Assembly (NCBI GenBank): GCA_039033855.1
Contig: JBCCBV010000002.1
Location: forward strand, 245,535 to 309,534
DNA length: 64,000 bases
Reading direction: 5' to 3'
From: JBCCBV01 sp039033855
GTDB lineage: Bacteria; Planctomycetota; Phycisphaerae; Phycisphaerales; Phycisphaeraceae
How positions within the stretch are numbered: position 1 is the stretch's first letter; every line of letters starts with the position of its first letter. The notes beneath the pieces were generated by a model. That model searched no databases. It was given only the letters and a program-made list of their open reading frames with translations, and was not told where the DNA came from. Both the position numbers and the translations under genes were made by a program. This document shows, in pieces, positions 52,901 through 59,947 of this stretch.

Positions 52901-53366
52901 CATGGCCATCTACCCCGCGCTGGTCGACGCCGGCCGGACCCGCTTGCGCCCCATCTTCCTGACCACCGTCACCACGGCGCTCGGCTTGACGCCGTTGATG
53001 CTCGAACAGTCGTTCCAGGCGCGGTTCCTGATCCCCATGGCCATCTCGATCGCGCTGGGGCTCGTCTCCGCCACGGTGATGATCCTGATCGTCCTGCCCT
53101 GCATGATCCTGATCCTCGACGACCTCAAAGGCCTCGGCTACCGCCTGTGGTACGGCCGACCGCGGCCCGAACACGGAAGCGAACCCGCAAATCGCGAAGC
53201 TGGCGACACTGACGAAAACACCTTGTGGGATGCGCCTGACGACCCGGCCTTGCCTGCCGTCGGAAGCCAACCTGCCCCCGGAAGCCAACCAACCGCCGAA
53301 AGCGCGGCCAACAGCATCGGTGACGGCGCATCGCCCCAACCAGCCGCCGACCCCGACAAGCCTTAG
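49971..53366 (+). CDS. RND family efflux pump, inner-membrane transporter
   Basis: A 1131-residue transporter of the AcrB/MexB superfamily. It opens SLPAWGVRRPVPVNLLMIALLLAGVFGATTLRKEFLPETDP. The hallmark proton-relay helix is near 408-430: MFGLIVVIGLLVDDAIVVAENI, with the tandem aspartates. The second half repeats the pattern with IGFVALSGIVVNDSLILVQFFNERR near 965. Twelve membrane segments and two large periplasmic loops fit. The last 70 residues are a disordered tail. The stop codon at 53364 lies inside a repeat unit (TAGCCCCGGGCTCTG), suggesting that the 3' end was shaped by repeat insertion. Confidence 0.94.
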   Translation: MSLPAWGVRRPVPVNLLMIALLLAGVFGATTLRKEFLPETDPTQALVSMPYPGATPAQVEESLAIKIEDKLVTLDEVKELRTTVSEGGGGITVEFREGVDIQRALDEVQREIDALRDLPGESEQIEVELFEPRLPVIRVAVFGPSGEESLKRAIRAVRDDLRSLPGMGEITIDGVRNYELRIDVDRGKALQQGLSLPAVSDAVRRWLSEVPGGTVKTDRGNFRLRGMGLQERAQAIEDVPVKSGPNGATVLLRDIATVSDGFVDERILNRFNGQPSAVLTVFKVGDQDVVKIAEAVRGYVAGRKGDPPDGFDGAGSPSARAGYALGQTSTAPLPPGATIATSTDLARFVEGRLDLLIRNAAAGLVLVFAILLLFLDWRSAMWVGVGLSTALGGTLLLMQALDITLNLLTMFGLIVVIGLLVDDAIVVAENIRSWRDRGETPSRAAAHGAEQVFWPVCATVATSIVAFLPLTFIRGDIGDLLGALPLVVACALAMSLIESVLILPSHIRHALDAEANDTGPIAKRLLRFEHWRDRWVVQRINPGFGRLLAWCLARRYLVLTVALSGLMVSAGLIAGGRLNFTFLSNNDSETIVVEVRTPIGSSIETTDQAVRELERVAAEQAEVLSVAAVVGQRTNVDTGSSESATTHVGQLYIELQPVEKRDRDSQSVIDAIRTAVQPHLREVERLSFSEISGGPGGAGITLRVLGTAEDAPRMEQAVAEIKTLLAGFDGVFDISDDLSKGQLEIQITPRPADALALGLDAQDVKQQIRAALFGLDAHVFAESEEDIDVRVRLDEATRQDLAEVLAMWVVAPDGRAVPLAEIADIQEAASYSTLSRVDRKRSITVSADTEAGLSPENVTAALAPKLDALRAQFPELEIAYAGRQENVSEAFASLPYGFAAAIILIYLLLALLFDSFLQPVIVVSVIPFAVIGVVWGHLALGYDLTFLSLIGFVALSGIVVNDSLILVQFFNERRAQGMAIYPALVDAGRTRLRPIFLTTVTTALGLTPLMLEQSFQARFLIPMAISIALGLVSATVMILIVLPCMILILDDLKGLGYRLWYGRPRPEHGSEPANREAGDTDENTLWDAPDDPALPAVGSQPAPGSQPTAESAANSIGDGASPQPAADPDKP

Positions 53367-53714
53367 CCCCGGGCTCTGTCCGGGGGTCGTCCGCAGGTGT
53401 AATCAGAAGTAACCGGGTGCCGGCGCCTTGCTGCCAACATCACGGCCAACTTCTCTGACCCTCTCCTTGGGGAGAGGGCGTGAGCCGAGCGCTAGCCGGC
53501 GAACGGGTGAGGGGGCACAACAAACAACGGCCGCAGCAAACTAAGCACCCGACGGGGCAAACGAGGCGAAGGGTGAGGGGGCACCACAAACAACGGCCGC
53601 AGCAAACCTGCCCTCACCCCATCCCTCTCCCAAGGGGAGAGGGGGCCATAGCGGCCTTCGCACGCGCCGCCCCAAACACCCTCTCCCGGAAACACCCCAT
53701 AGCCCCGGGCTCTG
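53364..53714. repeat. Composite intergenic repeat cluster
   Basis: This 450-bp gene-free region holds nested repeats. TAGCCCCGGGCTCTG occurs at 53364-53378 and 53700-53714 as outer direct repeats. A 37-bp direct repeat with one mismatch lies at 53505-53541 and 53571-53607. Two hairpins of the CCCTCTCC/GGAGAGGG type lie at 53459-53478 and 53623-53643. The latter look like a common intergenic repeat of high-GC bacteria. No gene was found inside. Confidence 0.85.
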
Positions 53715-53812
53715 CCCTGGGGTTGCGCACCCATGACCGGGCGGACCCCGGGCCGGACCCGGGGCGAAACCACCGCGCGCCGCGGTCCGCGCGATAGACT
53801 CCCGGACCCCTC

Positions 53813-53896
53813 GCCGGAGTGGCGGAATTGGCAGACGCGTCGGATTCAAAATCCGATTCTGGCAACAGAGTGTGGGTTCGAGTCCCACCTCCGGCA
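53813..53896 (+). tRNA. tRNA-Leu (anticodon CAA)
   Basis: The acceptor arm GCCGGAG pairs with CTCCGGC followed by A. The D-arm contains GGCGGAATTGGCAGACGC, the anticodon stem TCGGA/TCCGA surrounds the loop TTCAAAA (anticodon CAA), the long variable arm is of class II type, and the T-loop is GGTTCGAGTCC. CCA is not encoded. TAGACT at 53795-53800 could be its -10 box. Confidence 0.97.
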
Positions 53897-53917
53897 TGAC
53901 AGCCCCTTCGGGCACCT

Positions 53918-54508
53918 CTATACAAACCGGCGGTCGATGTATCTGAGAATTTCCTCAACATCACCCAGCAGCCCCGCCTTTACAAAGAAGCCGTGGTGCT
54001 TTGCCGCGATACGCCGAAACTCTCCCATCGCTTCGCTCCCGTTTCGATTCATCGCATAGCGGATCTCCCGTTCAATATCGGGCTCACCCGCCGATAGCGC
54101 CGCACTTCGCAGTTTCTCGTAAGCCTGGTCCCACGCTGGGGGCAACACCTCCCCATGGAACATGTCGTGAAGCATCTCGCCGTCTTCACGATTGATCCGG
54201 AAGGCTTGAAAATCTTCCGTAACAAAGTCCAACTCGAAGCGCCCGACGGGCTCGTCCGATTCCCACATGGCGGTCATCCCATCGAGCACCACGAGAAAGT
54301 GGAACACCGCAGCGTACGCGGTGTCGTAGACCACCTCCGCTACTTGCTGGCGGTCTTTCTCCCCAAGCGCATTGAACCATTCACAGCGGTCTACCTTCGT
54401 CTGCGACGGCCACCGCCCAACTGGTTTGCGATAACCCTGCAACGTCCCCGTCACAGCGCCATCGTGCACCACTTCCTTGACAAGTTCGACAAATCGCTCG
54501 GGAGTCAT
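53918..54508 (-). CDS. Unknown protein, lower GC than surroundings
   Basis: A 196-residue soluble protein if started at ATG 54508 (AGGTGG just upstream); a GTG at 54541 adds 11 residues. Recognisable only as a mixed alpha/beta chain: PERFVELVKEVVHDG at the start, AVFHFLVVLDGMTAMW near 85, FELDFVTEDFQAFRINREDGEMLHDMF near 105, EILRYIDRRF at the end. No family assigned. The codon use (many AAG, GAA, TTC with AT third bases) differs from the neighbours, and it lies directly behind tRNA-Leu, a common integration point. Both hint at transfer. Confidence 0.75.
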   Translation of the reverse strand: MTPERFVELVKEVVHDGAVTGTLQGYRKPVGRWPSQTKVDRCEWFNALGEKDRQQVAEVVYDTAYAAVFHFLVVLDGMTAMWESDEPVGRFELDFVTEDFQAFRINREDGEMLHDMFHGEVLPPAWDQAYEKLRSAALSAGEPDIEREIRYAMNRNGSEAMGEFRRIAAKHHGFFVKAGLLGDVEEILRYIDRRFV

Positions 54509-54574
54509 ACGCCACCTATGGCTTTGGATTTCATCAAACACCCCGCCGCATCCACCATTGTTCCGGGCTCCCGC

Positions 54575-55294
54575 CTACTCCACCTCCGCAAGCCGCGCCC
54601 GCACGATGTTCGCCCACGCGACATAGGCCGTATCGGATAGGTGCAGGTCGTCGTCGGCGTAGAACTCCGGCCGGGGCCGGCCGTCTTCACCCAACAAACA
54701 CGTCGAGACATCCACGAACTCGACGTGCTCCGTCACCGCCGCGTATTGCTCGACGATCTCATTCGCCCGCACCGCCGACGCCCAGTTGCCCCACCGCAAC
54801 GGCGACGGCTTGATCGACAAATACAAGATCGGCGTGCCCGGCAATTCTGCGTGCACGCCCTCCACAAACCGGAAGAACCCCTCGGCGGCGCCCTGCGCAT
54901 CGGTGTTCTCTGCGCCCAGGTCGTTGTCGCCGCAGTAGTAGACGATGACCGCCGGCTCGTAAGGCAGCACCACACGGTCTATCACCGCCAACACGTCGGG
55001 CGTGGACGAGCCGCCAAAGCCCCGGTTGATCACCCGCATCGGCGCCATGTCCTGGGCCAGGCCGGGCCATAGCCGGACGCTCGACGACCCGATGAACAGC
55101 ACCTGCCCGGGCTCAGGCATGGCCTCTTGGTCCGACGCCTCGAAGGCGCGGATCTCTGGCTCATACCACGGGTCGATGACGGATGTGGAGCTGAGGCTCA
55201 TGTCGGTGTGCGGCGCAGGGGCGCTGCGATCGTCAACCGATCGGCACCCGGCCACACCCAGCACCAGCACGCCGATCGCCAAGGTCCATCGCAT
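54575..55294 (-). CDS. SGNH/GDSL-family lipoprotein hydrolase
   Basis: A 239-residue lipoprotein (signal LAIGVLVLGVAGC) with an SGNH hydrolase fold. Block I is QVLFIGSSSVRLWPGL near 63, with the nucleophile Ser. Block II Gly is in VINRGFGGSST near 88, block III Asn in YYCGDNDLG near 120, and block V Asp/His in YADDDLHLSDTAY near 215. All four are present, so esterase or acetyl-hydrolase activity on surface glycans or lipids is likely. The substrate is unknown. Confidence 0.88.
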   Translation of the reverse strand: MRWTLAIGVLVLGVAGCRSVDDRSAPAPHTDMSLSSTSVIDPWYEPEIRAFEASDQEAMPEPGQVLFIGSSSVRLWPGLAQDMAPMRVINRGFGGSSTPDVLAVIDRVVLPYEPAVIVYYCGDNDLGAENTDAQGAAEGFFRFVEGVHAELPGTPILYLSIKPSPLRWGNWASAVRANEIVEQYAAVTEHVEFVDVSTCLLGEDGRPRPEFYADDDLHLSDTAYVAWANIVRARLAEVE

Positions 55295-55338
55295 CGTTCG
55301 AGGATAACCACCCGCGACGCGCGGGTACCCTCCTCGCA

Positions 55339-56523
55339 GTGTCCGCGCCCCGGCCCATCTTGTTTACCGCATTCGAGCCCAGCGGCGACGACCTCGCGGC
55401 CGGCCTGATCGCCGAGCTCAAGCGGCGCGAGCCCGACCGGCCGATCTACGCCTGGGGCGGCCCGGCGTCCGAAGCCGCCGGCGCGACGCTCGTCGAACAC
55501 ACCCTCGAGCACGCCGGGGTCGCGCTCGAAGTCGTCTCCCAAGTCCCCCAGCACCTTGCGCGGCTCAAACGGCTGCGCCAGTGGCTCAAACAGCACCCCG
55601 TGGACGCGCTGGTGCCGGTCGACAGCCCCGCGGCCAACTGGTCGGTCTGCGGCACGGTCCGCAAACATTGCCCGGACGCGAAGGTGGTGCACCTGGTGCT
55701 GCCGCAGATCTGGGGGTGGGCATCCTGGCGGATCCGACGGCTCCGCCGACTGACCGACCGCGTGCTCTGCCTGCTGCCGTTCGAACCCGACTGGCTGCGC
55801 GAGCGTGGCGTGCAAGGCGTGTTCGTAGGCCACCCGATGTTTGCCCCGGAAACAGACATCGCACCCCGTGAAGGCGCTCGCGCCGCGGCGCCCGTGTTCC
55901 AAGCCGACCGAGGCCTGCCCTTGGCCGTGCTGCCCGGCTCGCGCAAGTCGGAGATCCAGCGGAACCTGCCCACGATGCTCCAGGCCGTCGCCGAGGTCCG
56001 ACGTCACGTCGCGCTCGACGCGGTGCTGGCCGCGCGAACCCAGGCGGACGCCGAGCGCATCCAAGCCGGCGTCGACCGGGCGCAATCGGAGCTGGGCGCC
56101 GGCGCCGTGGCGCGGATCATCGTCGGACAAACGCGCGCCGTGCTGCGCCAAGCCGACGCGGCGCTGATCACCTCGGGCACGGCCACGCTCCAGGCCGTCG
56201 CCGACGACACGCCCTGCTGCGCGCTCTACAACCATGTCCGCTGGCAGTGGGAGCTCATCGGGCGGTGGATCGTCGCCACGCGCACCTTCACGCTGCCCAA
56301 CCTCATCGGGGTTTGGCAGACCGGCGAGCGCGCGATCCCCGAGTTCGCCCCGCACTTCGGCGACCCGCGCCCGCTGGCCGAGGCGCTGCACCGGCTGTGT
56401 GCCGACCCGGACGTGCGCGAGGAGCAACAACGGCGGTTCGCCGACATCCGCGCCGCGTTCGAGGGGTTGTCGTACGCCGACGTGGCCGCCGACGAGCTGC
56501 TCGGCGTGCTGCACGGGGGATGA
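55339..56523 (+). CDS. lpxB: Lipid-A-disaccharide synthase
   Basis: A 394-residue GT19 enzyme joining UDP-2,3-diacylglucosamine and lipid X at the membrane surface. The start is GTG. Blocks: ILFTAFEPSGDDLAAGLIAEL near 6 (family GExSGD), GVQGVFVGHPMF near 160, LPLAVLPGSRKSEIQRNLPTML near 185 and SGTATLQAVADDTPCCALYNHVRW near 275. The first block has EPSGDD rather than EASGD. It shows that this bacterium makes lipid A. It is divergent from the SGNH lipoprotein gene and ends at a strong palindrome. Confidence 0.92.
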   Translation: MSAPRPILFTAFEPSGDDLAAGLIAELKRREPDRPIYAWGGPASEAAGATLVEHTLEHAGVALEVVSQVPQHLARLKRLRQWLKQHPVDALVPVDSPAANWSVCGTVRKHCPDAKVVHLVLPQIWGWASWRIRRLRRLTDRVLCLLPFEPDWLRERGVQGVFVGHPMFAPETDIAPREGARAAAPVFQADRGLPLAVLPGSRKSEIQRNLPTMLQAVAEVRRHVALDAVLAARTQADAERIQAGVDRAQSELGAGAVARIIVGQTRAVLRQADAALITSGTATLQAVADDTPCCALYNHVRWQWELIGRWIVATRTFTLPNLIGVWQTGERAIPEFAPHFGDPRPLAEALHRLCADPDVREEQQRRFADIRAAFEGLSYADVAADELLGVLHGG

Positions 56524-56639
56524 ACCTGTGAATCCGCGGGACGATGCGCGGGCGAGGCCCAGCGCCGCACGCAACGGCCGGTAACCCGCGGCGCACGGCC
56601 GGAAAACGCTTGTGAAACCGCCGTTTGGGCCCAAATAAC

Positions 56640-56669
56640 AAGCGGGACGCCCACGTGGGCGTCCCGCTT
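56640..56669. terminator. Bidirectional terminator-like 30-bp perfect palindrome
   Basis: AAGCGGGACGCCCAC is followed directly by its exact reverse complement. It lies between lpxB and the H1-like gene, which converge, in a 237-bp gap. A second palindrome, TTTGGGCCCAAA, sits at 56624-56635. The A/T ends make a two-way factor-independent terminator plausible. Confidence 0.65.
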
Positions 56670-56760
56670 CGCTCCGTTCCGGCAAGGGTCCGGGCGAGGG
56701 CCATTTCGGAGCGGCCCGTCGCCCGGCAACACCGACGCGTGCGCGTCGGCCGGGGTCCAG

Positions 56761-57021
56761 TTACTTCTTCTTCTTCGTGACGCGACGCTTGGTGGCCTTC
56801 TTTTTGGTGGCCTTTTTCTTGGTCGCTTTCTTCTTGGTGGCCTTCTTCTTCGAAGCCTTTTTCTTCGAAGCCTTCTTCTTCGTCGACTTCTTCTTCGTGG
56901 CCCGCTTCTTGGTGGCCTTCTTCTTCGAAGCCTTCTTCTTCGTCGACTTCTTCTTCGTGGCCCGTTTCTTGGTGGCCTTCTTCTTCGTGGCCTTCTTCTT
57001 CGTGGCCTTCTTCTTTGCCAT
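56761..57021 (-). CDS. Histone H1-like lysine-rich repeat protein
   Basis: An 86-residue protein made almost only of Lys, Ala, Thr, Ser and Arg: units of KKAT, KKAS, KKST and KRAT from end to end. It resembles the C-terminal tail of eukaryotic H1 and bacterial H1-like proteins (chlamydial Hc2 type) that compact DNA. There is no globular domain. The gene contains a 60-bp tandem duplication (about 56864-56987) with one base difference. Repeats at DNA level mean the length may vary between strains. Expression may be controlled through the palindromes at 57162-57209. Confidence 0.85.
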   Translation of the reverse strand: MAKKKATKKKATKKKATKKRATKKKSTKKKASKKKATKKRATKKKSTKKKASKKKASKKKATKKKATKKKATKKKATKRRVTKKKK

Positions 57022-57161
57022 AGCGCTTTCCTTTCGATCGACCGGTCGGAGCGGTCTTCAGTGTCGTCGTCGGAGTCGTCCGGGTCAACACCGACCCGCG
57101 CACCAACGCGCACGCAGTATCGGCGTTCACCCCGGGGCGCCTTGAACGGTTACGCCGATTT

Positions 57162-57209
57162 TGCGCATGCGCACGACCGATACAGCGCGTTGCGCGCGAT
57201 GCGCAACGC
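57162..57209. promoter_or_regulatory. Palindromes upstream of H1-like gene
   Basis: TGCGCATGCGCA (57162-57173) is a perfect 12-bp palindrome. GCGTTGCGC, five bases, GCGCAACGC (57187-57209) is a perfect 9-bp inverted repeat. Both lie in the 216-bp gap between the end of the small membrane-protein gene and the start of the H1-like gene. They could be an upstream terminator or operator sites. Confidence 0.4.
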
Positions 57210-57237
57210 TGCGCCATCCAACCTTCGACACGATGCG

Positions 57238-57531
57238 CTAGCGCTTGGACTCCGGCGCCATGGTCACCATCGCCGCGAAGCTCGCGAGCGTGGCCACCAC
57301 CACCGCGATGCCCGCGAGCGGGTTCTGCGTCGCGATCGCCGCGCCCGCCGCGCACAAGCCCGCCACCACGTCGCCGATCCACACCCAACCACGCTTCTTG
57401 GGCTCGGCCTCGGTCAGGCTCGGGCCCGCGGCGCGCCGCACCGCGGCCCGGCGGGCACGCGGCATCGACGCCGCCATCGCCATCACCAAAAACACCCAAA
57501 ACCAGGGGCTAAACATGAAATTCGGGTTCAT
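57238..57531 (-). CDS. Small membrane protein of the glycosyltransferase operon
   Basis: A 97-residue protein with one N-terminal membrane segment (WFWVFLVMAMAAS), a basic loop (RARRAAVRRAAG) and two further hydrophobic stretches (WIGDVVAGLCAAGAAIA and LAGIAVVVATLASFAAMV). No family recognised. It is 24 bp after the GT2 gene on the same strand and may be an accessory subunit. Confidence 0.7.
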   Translation of the reverse strand: MNPNFMFSPWFWVFLVMAMAASMPRARRAAVRRAAGPSLTEAEPKKRGWVWIGDVVAGLCAAGAAIATQNPLAGIAVVVATLASFAAMVTMAPESKR

Positions 57532-57555
57532 GGCGCCGTCCCCAACCGCACGGCC

Positions 57556-58257
57556 TTACCGCGCCCAAAGGTTGTATTTGAGGATGCACCACACCGCACG
57601 CACCCCGTCTTTCCAGCCGATCTTCTTGCCCTCTTCGTAGGTCCGCCCGGCGTACGACACGCCCACCTCGTAGATGCGCACGCCCTTAATCCGCGCAGCC
57701 TTGGCGGTGACCTCCGGCTCGAACCCGAACCGGTTTTCCTTGAGCTCGATCTGGTCCAGCACCTCTTTGCGGAAGGCCTTGTAACAGACCTCCATATCCG
57801 TCAGGTTGAGGTTCGTGAGCATGTTCGACAGCAGCGTCAGCGCCCGGTTGCCCATCGCGTGCCAGTAATACAGCACCCGGTGCGACGCGCCGCCCACGAA
57901 CCGGCTGCCGAACACCACGTCGGCACGGCCCTGGTCGATCGGCTCGAGCAGCTTCGGATAGTCCTGCGGGTCGTACTCCAGGTCGGCGTCCTGGATCAGC
58001 ACCACGTCGCCGGTGGCCTGCGCAAAGCCGGTGCGCAGCGCCGCGCCCTTGCCCCGGTTCACGTCGTGGTAGTGGATCGACAGGTCGTCGTCGCCCTGCA
58101 TTTCGGCCAGCAGGTCGCGCGTGCCGTCGGTGGAAAAGTCGTCCACCAGCACCAGCTCGAGCGCCCAGCCCAAGCGGTCGGCGGCGCGCACCCGCTGGAG
58201 GATGTCCGCCAGCGTGGCTTTTTCGTTGTAAATCGGGATGACCACCGACAGTTTCAT
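57556..58257 (-). CDS. Family 2 glycosyltransferase (dolichol/undecaprenyl-phosphate mannosyltransferase-like)
   Basis: A 233-residue GT-A fold enzyme. It starts LSVVIPIYNEKATLADILQRV, then ELVLVDDFSTDGTRDLL (first metal-site acids), VVLIQDADLEYDPQDYPKLLEPI (the DAD motif) and DMEVCYKAFRKEVL. It likely transfers a sugar from a nucleotide donor to a polyprenyl phosphate at the inner membrane. There is no membrane domain. It lies 5 bp after the GT39-like gene, whose product would use the lipid-linked sugar. Confidence 0.93.
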   Translation of the reverse strand: MKLSVVIPIYNEKATLADILQRVRAADRLGWALELVLVDDFSTDGTRDLLAEMQGDDDLSIHYHDVNRGKGAALRTGFAQATGDVVLIQDADLEYDPQDYPKLLEPIDQGRADVVFGSRFVGGASHRVLYYWHAMGNRALTLLSNMLTNLNLTDMEVCYKAFRKEVLDQIELKENRFGFEPEVTAKAARIKGVRIYEVGVSYAGRTYEEGKKIGWKDGVRAVWCILKYNLWAR

Positions 58258-58262
58258 GGGTC

Positions 58263-59915
58263 TTACGGCTCCGTAGGCGGCGCGGCGCCCGCTGCGGCGG
58301 GCCCGGCGTCAGGGGAGCCATCGGCCGAAGGCCCCGTCAGATCGTAGAGATAGGCCCAGGCGCCCGCGCCCTCGAACGCTTGCCGTCGTTCGCCCAGGCG
58401 GTCCAGGTGCATCAACATGAGCCGGCGTTCGTCGATCCCGCGCCACGTCACCACGTGGCCGAAGACGACCCACACCCGCTCGCGCCCGGCCAGGGCGTCG
58501 AGGTCTGCCAGATACGCCGGCCAGTCCTCCCGGGCCCGCACGCCGTGCACCAGGCCGTCTGCGGGCAGGCCACGTTCCGGGTCCACCCGGGCGTACAGGT
58601 CGTGCATCGGACGGCCGCCGTAGTACAGATAGAAGGTGTCCCCGGGCTGGGCCGCGGCGTTCACCCGATCGACCACGGGCATGAGGTCTTCCACCGTCAT
58701 CCGGCCGCGGTTCTGCACCGCCGGGATCACCAGCAACGCCGCCAGCAGCGCCGCCGCCACGAACCCGCCGGGCCTGGCCCGCTGCAACCGCTCGAGCCCC
58801 AGGGCCATCGCCGGCCAGATCGCCGCCAACAAATACAACGCCAGCCGGTCCTGCAGCGGATAGACCCCGGCCAGCGACAGCGCCGCCGCCACCGCCAACG
58901 GCGTCAGCAGCGCCACGCCCCGCCAACGGTCGCGCACCAGCAGCGTCCACGCCCCGAGCACCGCCAACCCGAGCCCCAGCCCCGGCAGCGCGAGCGACGC
59001 CGGCTTGCGAAACACCCCGACCCACGCCTGGATGAACTTGCCCGGCGACACCACCGGGTTCGCCACGTACCCCGCCTGCCAATAGCCGTCCATGAAGCCC
59101 ATCAACTCATCCGCGCGGCGGACGTGCCGGACGTGCAACAGGTACGCCAGCACAAAGGCGCCCCCCACCACCGCCCCGGCCAATGCGACCGACTTCCACT
59201 GGGAGCGGTCGCGCACCGCCACCCGCGCCGCCAGCACCACGCCCAACCCGCCGGCGACAAAGACCGTGGTCATCGCAAACCACACCCCGAGCGCCGCGCC
59301 GCACGCCGCCACGGCCAACGGCCGCCAACCGGGCCGCCGCAGCCACGCGTCCACCGCAAACATCACCCACAACGCGAACAACAACTCCAGCGTGTACTGC
59401 TTGAACTGGCTGGCGTACACCACCGCGTCGGCGCACACGGCCGCCAACACCAGCGTCGCCAACGCCGGCCAGGGCGAGACGAACCGCCGAAGCCAAAACG
59501 GAAGCAACGCCAGCGACCCCAGCCCCGCCGACAACGGAAGGGCCCGCAACGCCATCTCGCTCAGCCCAAACGCATCGAGCAACGCCCGGCCGACGTAAAT
59601 CAGCCCCAGCGGCGCGATCTGCTGGTTGTCGAGCGCCAGGTGCAACTGGCCCCAGGGCCGGTCGAGGATCGCCGCGGCGAGGTTCGCCTCGTCGAAAAAC
59701 AGGCTGTAGCCCTCGGCGAATCGACGGACCATTCGCGCCGCGCCGCCCAGCACCACGGCCCACGCCAGCGCCCAAGCCCAGCGCGGCCAAGGCTCAACCG
59801 ACGCGCCGCGCAAAGGCGCCGCGATCGGCACGGCTTGAACCGCAGACTCCGGGGCGGCTTGCGAAACAGATTCCGGGCTGGGTTCCGGGGAGACGTCGGG
59901 CCGGATTGCGTTCAT
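58263..59915 (-). CDS. GT39/ArnT-like polytopic glycosyltransferase
   Basis: A 550-residue protein with 10 or more membrane segments and a GT-C layout. An early lumenal loop reads EGYSLFFDEANLAAAILDRPWGQLHLALDN, with the acidic pair used for catalysis in PMT_2-type enzymes; then alternating hydrophobic segments and a C-terminal soluble domain (GDTFYLYYGGRPMHDLY). It would take a sugar from a polyprenyl-phosphate made by the following GT2 enzyme and add it to a periplasmic acceptor. The acceptor is unknown. It is divergent from bioA with 32 bp between starts. Confidence 0.85.
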   Translation of the reverse strand: MNAIRPDVSPEPSPESVSQAAPESAVQAVPIAAPLRGASVEPWPRWAWALAWAVVLGGAARMVRRFAEGYSLFFDEANLAAAILDRPWGQLHLALDNQQIAPLGLIYVGRALLDAFGLSEMALRALPLSAGLGSLALLPFWLRRFVSPWPALATLVLAAVCADAVVYASQFKQYTLELLFALWVMFAVDAWLRRPGWRPLAVAACGAALGVWFAMTTVFVAGGLGVVLAARVAVRDRSQWKSVALAGAVVGGAFVLAYLLHVRHVRRADELMGFMDGYWQAGYVANPVVSPGKFIQAWVGVFRKPASLALPGLGLGLAVLGAWTLLVRDRWRGVALLTPLAVAAALSLAGVYPLQDRLALYLLAAIWPAMALGLERLQRARPGGFVAAALLAALLVIPAVQNRGRMTVEDLMPVVDRVNAAAQPGDTFYLYYGGRPMHDLYARVDPERGLPADGLVHGVRAREDWPAYLADLDALAGRERVWVVFGHVVTWRGIDERRLMLMHLDRLGERRQAFEGAGAWAYLYDLTGPSADGSPDAGPAAAGAAPPTEP

Positions 59916-59947
59916 CGACCAGACTCCGCGCGGCTAGGCTGACCACC

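Noticed and set aside
53505..53607. Two 37-bp repeats with a 29-bp spacer, CRISPR-like
   Set aside because: Only two units, no cas genes, and neighbouring sequence is other repeat types; explained better as an intergenic repeat duplication.
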